DNA from: Burkholderiaceae bacterium
Lineage (GTDB): Bacteria > Pseudomonadota > Gammaproteobacteria > Burkholderiales > Burkholderiaceae_C
Length of the DNA stretch: 7,054 bases
Direction of reading: 5' to 3'
Assembly (NCBI GenBank): GCA_031276435.1
Contig: JAISNB010000214.1
Coordinates: 1-7,054 of the forward strand
Below the pieces are notes generated by a model. It had not been told where the DNA came from. It ran no database searches and saw nothing but the letters and a program-made list of their open reading frames with translations. Shown in pieces: positions 1-5,127 of the stretch. A program made the translations under genes and the position numbers. How positions within the stretch are numbered: position 1 is the stretch's first letter; every line of letters begins with the position of its first letter.

Positions 1-314
1 CTCGGCCGTTTGGCGGGTGAAGGAGAATCTGCTGCGTGGCATACCAGGGATAGGGCCAGTGACCACCTGGATGCTGTTGCTGAAATGCCCGGAACTGGGA
101 CGGCTTGACCGGCGGCAGAAAAGCGGCGCTGATGGGCGTGGCGCCGCTGTCCAATGATAGCGGCAAGCATCGTGAACAGGCGGGCAAGCCGCCGAAAGTG
201 GTCATCGTGGCCTGCATGCGCAAACTCCTGACGATCATAAACGCCATGCTGAAGCACAACACTCCCTGGCAAGCCCAGGGCGCGCGACCAGAGAAAGCGT
301 GCTGTTCGGCATGA
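1..314 (+). pseudogene. IS110-family transposase, C-terminal remnant, frameshifted and internally deleted
   Basis: This is the tail of an IS110-type transposase (Transposase_20 region), cut by the left edge of the window. Reading from base 2 gives a segment containing LLRGIPGIGPVTT and CPELGRLDRRQ, the helix-hairpin-helix-like start of this domain. At an AAAA run (119-122) the similarity moves to the next frame and continues as KAALMGVAPLSNDSGKH, then GKPPKVVIVACMRKLLTIINAML, ending at the TGA at 312-314. Two lesions are visible. One is a single-base shift at the A-run. The other is a gap at about 173-178, where KHR runs straight into QAGKPPK; from memory of the family, some 38-45 residues (the GGR...VR...YMAAL...FY..L part) are missing. 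With both defects it cannot make an active enzyme. The family assignment is by recognised motifs, not by search. It most likely marks an old insertion downstream of fnr. Confidence 0.85.
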
Positions 315-517
315 AGAGTGCCCCTTTGGACGTAAAAAGGGCTTGACAGCGAACACGGTTGCTCTCCACTTGTGGAGAGGGGTGCATATTGCCCCCTCCT
401 CTTTGAGGAGGGGTGGGGGGAGAGGTCGGAGGGGGAGGGACCCCGGAAATTGCCCGCGCACCTAGAATATCTGCCCGCTGCGTAGGCCGAGCGGGGTTGG
501 CGGGCGCGGCCTTGCCG
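315..517. other. Gene-free spacer with two perfect hairpins and a G-rich tract
   Basis: No gene is visible between the transposase remnant and the fnr stop codon. The first part (about 315-360) may be the non-coding 3' end of the insertion element. Then come two inverted repeats: CTCTCCAC at 362-369 pairs with GTGGAGAG at 372-379, and CCCCTCCTC at 393-401 pairs with GAGGAGGGG at 405-413. A run of G blocks follows (410-439). fnr transcripts from the minus strand would run into these hairpins, but no T-run follows either of them, so they are not canonical intrinsic terminators. The block resembles intergenic repeats common in Burkholderiales genomes (recalled, not searched). Confidence 0.6.
362..413. 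repeat. Pair of adjacent perfect inverted repeats (hairpins) downstream of fnr
   Basis: The first hairpin has 8-bp arms at 362-369 and 372-379 with a 2-nt spacer. The second has 9-bp arms at 393-401 and 405-413 with a TTT spacer (AAA on the other strand). Both are exact. They may limit read-through from fnr or be copies of a dispersed intergenic repeat. The sequence alone does not decide between these. Confidence 0.6.
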
Positions 518-1243
518 TCAGGCTTCTGCTGTCGAAGAGTTGACAATGCGGCGCAGCGCATCGGTGTCGCGGATGCGCACGTAGCGTTGCTTGACTTCCA
601 CGATGTCCTCGTCGGCAAACTTGGAAAAAGTGCGGCTCACGGTTTCGAGCTTCAGGCCCAGATAGCTGCCGATCTCCTCGCGCGTCATGCGCAGCACCAG
701 TTCTGATTGCGAGAAACCGCGCGCGTGCAGGCGCTGCACCAGATTGAGCAGGAAAGCGGCCAGCCGCTCTTCGGCGCGCATGCTGCCCAGCAGCAGCATG
801 ACCCCGTGCTCGCGCACGATTTCGCGGCTCATGATGCGGTGCACATGGTTTTGCAGCGCGGGCACTTCGCGCGAAAGCTCTTCGATGCGATCAAAGGGCA
901 TGACGCACACTTCGGCGTCTTCGAGCGCCACCGCGTCGCAGGTGTGGTGGTCGTTGACGATGCCGTCCAGCCCCATGATCTCGCCAGCCATCTGGAAACC
1001 GGTCACCTGATCGCGCCCGTCCTCGGTCACCAGACAGGTTTTGAAAAATCCCGTGCGCACCGCGTACAGACCGGCAAAAACATCTCCGTTGCTGTAGAGC
1101 AAGGCTCCGCGCTTGATTCTGCGCTGCGTTGCCACCAGCGCGTCGAGCTTGGAAAGATCGTCATCCGACAGATGCACGGGCATGCACAACTCGCGCAGAT
1201 TGCATCCAGAACAGGCAACTTTGAGGGTGAGTGTCGCGGTCAC
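518..1243 (-). CDS. fnr: FNR/ANR-type oxygen-sensing transcriptional regulator (Crp/Fnr family)
   Basis: This is a cytoplasmic DNA-binding regulator that senses oxygen through a [4Fe-4S] cluster and switches genes for low-oxygen respiration. From the GTG at 1243 it is 241 residues, close to E. coli FNR (250). The cluster cysteines are visible: CSGCNLRELC gives C11, C14 and C20, and C113 in VCVMPF aligns with E. coli Cys122. The cyclic-nucleotide-like fold follows (about 30-150), then the long dimer helix, then the winged helix with MTREEIGSYLGLKLETVSR, in which E200, S203 and R204 match the FNR residues that read TTGAT half-sites. Two additional cysteines (C70, C102) are not in the E. coli protein. 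The frame stays open up to an ATG at 1336 (272 residues), but the added 31 residues are unlike family N-termini and no start has a good Shine-Dalgarno site, so the start is uncertain. It is transcribed divergently from hemN, with an FNR box between them. Confidence 0.93.
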   Translation of the reverse strand: MTATLTLKVACSGCNLRELCMPVHLSDDDLSKLDALVATQRRIKRGALLYSNGDVFAGLYAVRTGFFKTCLVTEDGRDQVTGFQMAGEIMGLDGIVNDHHTCDAVALEDAEVCVMPFDRIEELSREVPALQNHVHRIMSREIVREHGVMLLLGSMRAEERLAAFLLNLVQRLHARGFSQSELVLRMTREEIGSYLGLKLETVSRTFSKFADEDIVEVKQRYVRIRDTDALRRIVNSSTAEA

Positions 1244-1302
1244 AGTCAAACTTTTGGCTACACGGAAAAGATGGGCAAAAACCCCAACGGCGTTCACCGC
1301 CA

Positions 1303-1341
1303 ATTGTAGGCCAAGCCAGCGGGGATTTTGATCCATGGCAA
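1303..1341 (-). promoter_or_regulatory. Candidate fnr promoter with a degenerate FNR-like site
   Basis: On the minus strand, TACAAT (1308 to 1303) is a 5-of-6 match to a sigma-70 -10 box. Upstream of it, plus-strand positions 1328-1341 read TTGAT-CCAT-GGCAA, one perfect FNR half-site and one poor half-site. The centre of the site lies about 38.5 bp before the predicted transcription start (near 1296), slightly closer than the usual -41.5. If this promoter is used, the ATG at 1336 cannot be the start, which supports the shorter protein. There is no good -35 box. Autoregulation of fnr is possible but weakly supported. Confidence 0.25.
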
Positions 1342-1419
1342 ATGTGGCAGGGCCAGAACTGCGCGCGCGCTGGCGGCGTTGCGCGCAAAGACAGCCCGCA
1401 GCGGGTTCCTGAACATGAC

Positions 1420-1433
1420 TTGATGCCCGTCAA
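1420..1433. promoter_or_regulatory. FNR/ANR box in the fnr-hemN intergenic region
   Basis: TTGAT-GCCC-GTCAA matches the FNR consensus TTGAT-N4-ATCAA at 9 of 10 specified bases and fits TTGA-N6-TCAA exactly. The palindrome extends by one base on each side (CTTGA...TCAAG, 1419-1434). It lies 193 bp upstream of the hemN start codon, and 176 bp from the preferred fnr start. Because hemN is a classic FNR/ANR target and the neighbouring gene encodes an FNR protein, activation of hemN under low oxygen is the natural reading. No good minus-strand -10 box sits at the activating distance, so control of fnr from this site is less likely. Confidence 0.8.
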
Positions 1434-1449
1434 GAAGAATCAACCCCTT

Positions 1450-1478
1450 TTGCGCCAGATTACTGGAACCTGTTTAAT
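1450..1478 (+). promoter_or_regulatory. Candidate hemN promoter
   Basis: TTGCGC (1450-1455), a 17-bp spacer and TTTAAT (1473-1478) form a weak -35 and a good -10 box, predicting a start near 1485 with the FNR box centred at about -58.5, close to a class I position. An alternative -10, CAGATT at 1456-1461, would place the box at -41.5, the ordinary class II spacing. Either leaves a leader of roughly 140-160 nt before hemN. The choice between them cannot be made from sequence alone. Confidence 0.4.
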
Positions 1479-1563
1479 ATCCGCTTGGAAGTCGCGTGCC
1501 AACCGTAAACCCCAGAGGCAAGAGCGCCGCCGTGCGGGGCATCCCGCAAGCGCCCATGTTTTT

Positions 1564-1597
1564 ACGCCTTGCCGCGGGGATCGTCCCGGCAAGGCGT
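1564..1597 (+). promoter_or_regulatory. Strong hairpin in the hemN 5' leader
   Basis: ACGCCTTGCCG (1564-1574) is exactly complementary to CGGCAAGGCGT (1587-1597), an 11-bp stem around a 12-nt loop. An inner GGGA/TCCC pairing is an alternative. It ends 28 nt before the hemN ATG. No T-run follows it on the plus strand, so it is not a simple terminator; on the minus strand it is followed by A residues. The right arm overlaps the 10-bp palindrome GTTGCGCAAC (1596-1605). It may stabilise the mRNA or modulate hemN translation, which is inference. Confidence 0.55.
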
Positions 1598-1625
1598 TGC
1601 GCAACCCAAAAAAGAAACACCCTTT

Positions 1626-3011
1626 ATGAAGCCTGCTGTAACACGAGAGTTGCTGGAACGTTTTGATGTTCCGGGGCCGCGCTACACCTCGTACCCGACG
1701 GCCGACCGTTTCGTCGAAGCCTTTGGCGCCTCGGACTACATCCTGGCGCTGGGGCAGCGGCGCAACGGCGCGGCGGCGCTGGCGCTGCCGCTGTCGATTT
1801 ACGTGCACATTCCGTTTTGCGAATCGCTGTGCTACTACTGCGCCTGCAACAAAATTGTCACCAAGCACAAAAGCCGCGCGGCGCCGTATCTGGACTACCT
1901 GCGCCGCGAGGTTGCGCTGCACATCGCCCATCTGGGCCGGGGCCAGACTGTCAGCCAGTTGCATCTGGGCGGCGGCACGCCCACGTTTTTCAGTGACGAG
2001 CAGCTCTCCGAGCTGATGGCGCTGCTGCGCGACAACTTCAACCTGGTGGCCGGTGGCGAATACTCCATAGAGATTGATCCCCGCACCGTCGACGAGCAGC
2101 GCCTGCGCCATCTGGCCAGACTGGGCTTCAACCGGCTGAGCTTTGGCGTGCAGGATTTCGATCCCGCCGTGCAAAAGGCCGTGCACCGCATCCAACCCGC
2201 CGAGCAGGTGTTCGATCTGGTCGCCAAGGCGCGCGCGATCGGGTTTGAATCGGTCAACATCGATCTGATTTACGGCCTGCCGCGGCAAACGGCTGAATCG
2301 TTCGAGCGCACCCTGGCGCAAGTCGGGCAGTTGCGGCCCGAACGCATCGCCCTGTACGCCTACGCGCATCTGCCCGAGCGTTTCAAACCGCAGCGGCGCA
2401 TCCACGCCGAAGAACTGCCGCCCGCTGGCGGCAAGGTCTCCATGCTGGCTGGCGCATTGCAGGCCTTCGATGCCGCCGGATACGTGTACGTGGGCATGGA
2501 TCACTTTGCCCTGCCCGAAGACGCGCTGGCCGTTGCCAAGCGGCAAGGCAGGCTGCACCGCAACTTCCAGGGCTACAGCACGCAACCCGATTGCGACCTG
2601 ATCGGCCTGGGCGTTTCGGCCATCGGCAAAGTGGGCGCGACCTACTGCCAGAACGCCAAAACCATGGATGATTACACCGACATGATCGACCACGGCACGC
2701 TGCCCGTGGTGCGCGGGCTGGCCGTCACGCGCGACGACTTGCTGCGCCGCGCCGTCATCATGGCCATCATGTGCCAGGGCGAAGTGCTGTTCGAATCCAT
2801 CGAATCGGCGCATCTGGTTGACTTCCACAGCTACTTTGCTCCCGAGCTGGAACAGCTGCAAACCCTGCAGGCGCAAGGCTTGGTGGAAGTAGGCGATGCC
2901 GCCATCCGCGTAACTGCCATGGGCTGGTTCTTCGTGCGCGGCGTAGCGCTGGTATTCGACAAATACCTGCAAGCCGACCGCACGCGCGCGCGCTTTTCCA
3001 AAATCATCTGA
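1626..3011 (+). CDS. hemN: Oxygen-independent coproporphyrinogen III oxidase (radical SAM, HemN)
   Basis: This cytoplasmic radical-SAM enzyme decarboxylates two propionates of coproporphyrinogen III to give protoporphyrinogen IX without oxygen, a haem biosynthesis step. At 461 residues it matches E. coli HemN (457). The N-terminal PGPRYTSYPTADRF (about 16-29) is the HemN signature. FCESLCYYCACN holds the cluster cysteines C65, C69 and C72, plus C74 as in HemN. LHLGGGTPTF (113-121) is the SAM-binding glycine motif. SIEIDPRTV, LSFGVQDF and NIDLIYGLPRQT follow in the expected order, then the C-terminal HemN domain. The ATG at 1626 is chosen because family similarity begins there; the frame opens earlier at 1569, inside the leader hairpin. 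The Shine-Dalgarno site is weak (an AAAGAAA stretch about 9-15 nt upstream). An FNR box lies upstream, and the next gene begins 9 nt after the stop, so the two are probably co-transcribed. Confidence 0.97.
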   Translation: MKPAVTRELLERFDVPGPRYTSYPTADRFVEAFGASDYILALGQRRNGAAALALPLSIYVHIPFCESLCYYCACNKIVTKHKSRAAPYLDYLRREVALHIAHLGRGQTVSQLHLGGGTPTFFSDEQLSELMALLRDNFNLVAGGEYSIEIDPRTVDEQRLRHLARLGFNRLSFGVQDFDPAVQKAVHRIQPAEQVFDLVAKARAIGFESVNIDLIYGLPRQTAESFERTLAQVGQLRPERIALYAYAHLPERFKPQRRIHAEELPPAGGKVSMLAGALQAFDAAGYVYVGMDHFALPEDALAVAKRQGRLHRNFQGYSTQPDCDLIGLGVSAIGKVGATYCQNAKTMDDYTDMIDHGTLPVVRGLAVTRDDLLRRAVIMAIMCQGEVLFESIESAHLVDFHSYFAPELEQLQTLQAQGLVEVGDAAIRVTAMGWFFVRGVALVFDKYLQADRTRARFSKII

Positions 3012-3020
3012 GCCGCGCGC

Positions 3021-3707
3021 ATGCTTTGGTCTCTGGCGCTGACGGCGCTCGCCATGGGCGGCATGGGCGGGCCACACTGCGTTGCCATGTGCGGCGCGGC
3101 CTGCGCGGGCATTGGCCAAGCCGCGGGCGGCAAGCGGCGCGTGGCCGCGCTCGCGCTGTTCCAGCTTGGCCGCATCGTGGGCTATGCCCTGCTGGGCGCG
3201 CTGGCCGCCGCCGCCATGCAGGCGCTTGGCTGGCTGACCGTGCACTCAGCCGCGCTGCGACCCGTGTGGGCCATGGCGCATGTGGCCGCCGCCCTGATCG
3301 GCCTGATGCTCTTGATCCGGGCGCGCCAGCCGCTGTGGCTGGAAACCGGCACGCGCCGCGTCTGGGCCAAAGTACGCGCCGCCGCGCAATCGTGGGGCAT
3401 GGCCGCGCCCGTCGCCCTGGGCATCCTGTGGGCTTTGCTGCCGTGCGGGCTGCTGTATTCGGCCCTGCTGGTCGCTATGCTCTCGGGCAACGCGCTCAGC
3501 GGCGCGGTGACCATGGCCGCGTTTGCGCTGGGCACCAGCGCGTCCATGTTCATCGGTCCCTGGCTGTTGCTGCGCGTTGGCGCTGACATGCGCGGCCAGT
3601 GGGGCGTGCGGCTGGCCGGATTGGCGCTGCTGCTCATGTCGGTCTGGGCGCTGTGGATGGGACTGGCGCACAACCAGGCCCCCTGGTGCGCGCCAGCGGC
3701 GGCCTGA
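3021..3707 (+). CDS. DsbD_2/UreH-like membrane protein (often annotated 'sulfite exporter TauE/SafE family')
   Basis: This is an inner-membrane protein of 228 residues with about six hydrophobic segments (roughly 3-18, 42-66, 84-99, 128-152, 158-184 and 194-215). It carries the two hallmarks of the DsbD_2-type family (PF13386): GGMGGPHCVAMCG near the N-terminus (H19, C20, C24, with C28 close by) and LLPCGLLYSAL (P141, C142) at the start of a later helix. Members of this family are typically found beside cbb3-oxidase assembly genes and hemN, and are suspected of metal (copper) or thiol handling during cytochrome assembly. The exact activity is not established, and the 'sulfite exporter' label is a family name only. 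It starts 9 nt after hemN with no visible Shine-Dalgarno site, which suggests translational coupling. It ends 5 nt short of the convergent TauE/SafE gene. Confidence is high that the gene is real and lower for its function. Confidence 0.88.
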   Translation: MLWSLALTALAMGGMGGPHCVAMCGAACAGIGQAAGGKRRVAALALFQLGRIVGYALLGALAAAAMQALGWLTVHSAALRPVWAMAHVAAALIGLMLLIRARQPLWLETGTRRVWAKVRAAAQSWGMAAPVALGILWALLPCGLLYSALLVAMLSGNALSGAVTMAAFALGTSASMFIGPWLLLRVGADMRGQWGVRLAGLALLLMSVWALWMGLAHNQAPWCAPAAA

Positions 3708-3712
3708 ACGCC

Positions 3713-4528
3713 TCAGAACCCCTGCAACCCCTGATACAGCATGTAAGCGGCCAACAGATACAACAGGCAGGCAAAAATGCGCTTGAGCGGCTTGACCGGC
3801 AAGGCATGCGCCGCCTTGGCGCCCAGCGGCGCGGTCAGCACACTGCAAACGGCAATGGCCGCCAGCGCCGGCAGCCACACATAACCCGCCGAATGGGGCG
3901 GCAAACCGGCATGGCCCCAACCGCTGATGACATAACCAATGACGTTGGAAACCGCAATCGGAAAACCCAGCGCCGCGCTGGTGGCAATGGCGCTGTGAAT
4001 GGGCACATTGCACCAGGCCAGAAACGGCACACTCACAAAACCGCCACCCGCGCCCACCATGCCCGACAAAAAACCAATGCCGCCGCCCGCGCCAAACAGC
4101 CCCGGCAAAGCGGGCAACTGGCGCGCCGCGGACGGTTTGCGATCCAGAAACATCTGCGTGGCCGAAAACCCCACGAACAGCGCAAACACCAGCGCCAGCC
4201 AGGCGCCCCTGAGCAGCGCGAAAGCGCCCATGCTGGCTGCCATGGCGCCCACCCAAATGCCCGGCGCGAGCCGCCAGACAATGCGCCAGCGCACCGCGCC
4301 GCGCTGGTGGTGCGCGCGCACGCTGGAAATCGACGTAAACGCAATGGTGCCCATGGACGTGGCAATCGCCATCTTGACCGCCAGCCCAGCCTCCACCCCG
4401 TGCGTGGTCAAAATCAGCACGAGAAAAGGCGTCAGAACCATACCGCCGCCAATGCCCAGTAAACCCGCCAGAAAACCCGAAACCAACCCCAGCAGGGACA
4501 GCGGCAGCAAAGAAAAATCGAAAGTCAT
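3713..4528 (-). CDS. TauE/SafE family permease (sulfite/sulfonate or small-anion exporter-like)
   Basis: This is an inner-membrane protein of 271 residues, the usual size for PF01925 (TauE/SafE). It shows the internal duplication of the family: GFLAGLLGIGGGMVLTPFL (18-36) recurs as GFLSGMVGAGGGFVSVPFL (152-170), each followed by an AIATS segment (54-58 and 180-184). Hydrophobic segments account for about eight helices. Family members include exporters and importers of sulfite, sulfoacetate and related anions. The substrate cannot be told from sequence, and no sulfur-metabolism genes lie nearby. The ATG at 4528 is preferred because MTFDFSLLPLSLLG resembles family N-termini; an ATG at 4567 would add 13 residues, and neither has a clear Shine-Dalgarno site. 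It converges on the DsbD_2-like gene with only 5 nt between the stop codons, leaving no room for a separate terminator. It is not homologous in detail to that neighbour despite the shared database label. Confidence 0.93.
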   Translation of the reverse strand: MTFDFSLLPLSLLGLVSGFLAGLLGIGGGMVLTPFLVLILTTHGVEAGLAVKMAIATSMGTIAFTSISSVRAHHQRGAVRWRIVWRLAPGIWVGAMAASMGAFALLRGAWLALVFALFVGFSATQMFLDRKPSAARQLPALPGLFGAGGGIGFLSGMVGAGGGFVSVPFLAWCNVPIHSAIATSAALGFPIAVSNVIGYVISGWGHAGLPPHSAGYVWLPALAAIAVCSVLTAPLGAKAAHALPVKPLKRIFACLLYLLAAYMLYQGLQGF

Positions 4529-4780
4529 GATGGCATCGGTCGCGCGGGCAGCAAGCCACCTTTGCATGCGGCGGTGGTTTGTCTCACTGCAAAACTGCCT
4601 GGACGGGCCTCAAGGCCACTGCGCTTTGCGCCGCCTTGCGCCCCATTGCGGCAAAGCGGCCTGCGCGACTTCAAAAAGAGGGTCAACAAAAAGAAGCGTT
4701 CTCTTGCGCCACAAAGGCGGCGCGACCGTGAGAAAAACAACAACAGAACAGAGGTGTCTGCGCTGCCGCCGGGCCGTCAT

Positions 4781-4800
4781 CCTGAACGCGGGGGTTCAGG
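4781..4800. repeat. Perfect 7-bp inverted repeat (hairpin)
   Basis: CCTGAAC (4781-4787) pairs with GTTCAGG (4794-4800) around GCGGGG. It follows GTCAT, which hints at a decayed intergenic repeat. No T-run follows it on either strand. Function unknown. Confidence 0.45.
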
Positions 4801-4929
4801 TGGGCGAGGGCAGACTGGCCTTGGGTTCATCTAACGCGAGACGATCACGCCAGCCAGACAATGTTCCAAGCCCTGGCTCATACGAGCATTGGTTCAAGGA
4901 CATATAAAGCCCAGCATGCAGCGCAGACC

Positions 4930-4950
4930 CGGCCATTTTACCGATGGCCG
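4930..4950. repeat. Perfect 7-bp inverted repeat (hairpin)
   Basis: CGGCCAT (4930-4936) pairs with ATGGCCG (4944-4950) around a 7-nt loop. There is no adjacent T-run. It is one of several hairpins in the spacer; function unknown. Confidence 0.45.
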
Positions 4951-5006
4951 CTGCCACATGTCGACTGCGTTGCTGAAAAGGTGCATGGGGGGCTGCGGCC
5001 TTCGTA

Positions 5007-5035
5007 GTGACGGAAACAGGGAATGGTTTCGTCAC
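5007..5035. repeat. Imperfect inverted repeat (hairpin with one bulge)
   Basis: GTGACGGAAAC (5007-5017) pairs with GTTTCGTCAC (5026-5035) with a single bulged G. It lies immediately beyond the alcohol dehydrogenase terminator in the direction of transcription and may be part of a repeat unit rather than a functional site. Confidence 0.45.
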
Positions 5036-5049
5036 CCCGAGACGCAGGC

Positions 5050-5080
5050 AAAAAAAGCGATCCGCAAGGGATCGCTCAAA
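5050..5080 (-). terminator. Rho-independent terminator of the alcohol dehydrogenase gene
   Basis: On the minus strand, AGCGATCC, the loop CTTGC and GGATCGCT form a perfect 8-bp stem, followed directly by a run of seven T (plus-strand A at 5050-5056, the last overlapping the stem base). It lies about 50 bp after the stop codon at 5128. Stem, loop and T-run all have textbook form, and the orientation matches the upstream gene. Confidence 0.92.
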
Positions 5081-5127
5081 GAGGTGACCATCCACTTGGT
5101 CACAGGAAAAAACGGGAGACCGTTCTT

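Larger units (their letters stand above)
4529..5127. other. Gene-free spacer with several hairpins
   Basis: This 599-bp stretch lies between the start of the TauE/SafE gene and the end of the alcohol dehydrogenase gene. Open frames here are short, rich in R/A/S/G and without recognisable motifs, so I call none. It should hold the promoter of the TauE/SafE gene, but I could not find a convincing -35/-10 pair on the minus strand. Inverted repeats stand at 4781-4800, 4930-4950 and 5007-5035, and an intrinsic terminator stands at 5050-5080. Confidence 0.6.

Noticed and set aside
1564..1597. hemN leader hairpin as a Rho-independent terminator
   Set aside because: The plus strand after the stem reads TGCGCAACCC and the minus strand reads A residues, so neither has the needed T-run.
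1440..3245. Long minus-strand open frame (601 codons) over hemN
   Set aside because: It is the antisense shadow of hemN and the start of the next gene. Its composition (H, Q, G, A, R rich) has no family motif, while the plus strand encodes a complete HemN.
3246..4559. Long minus-strand open frame covering the DsbD_2-like gene and TauE/SafE in another frame
   Set aside because: It reads across two real genes in the wrong frame, has low-complexity content and no recognisable domain.
4525..4743. 72-codon minus-strand frame whose stop overlaps the TauE/SafE ATG (ATGA)
   Set aside because: The overlap looks like translational coupling, but the peptide is R/G/A-rich with no motif or ribosome site, so chance is more likely.
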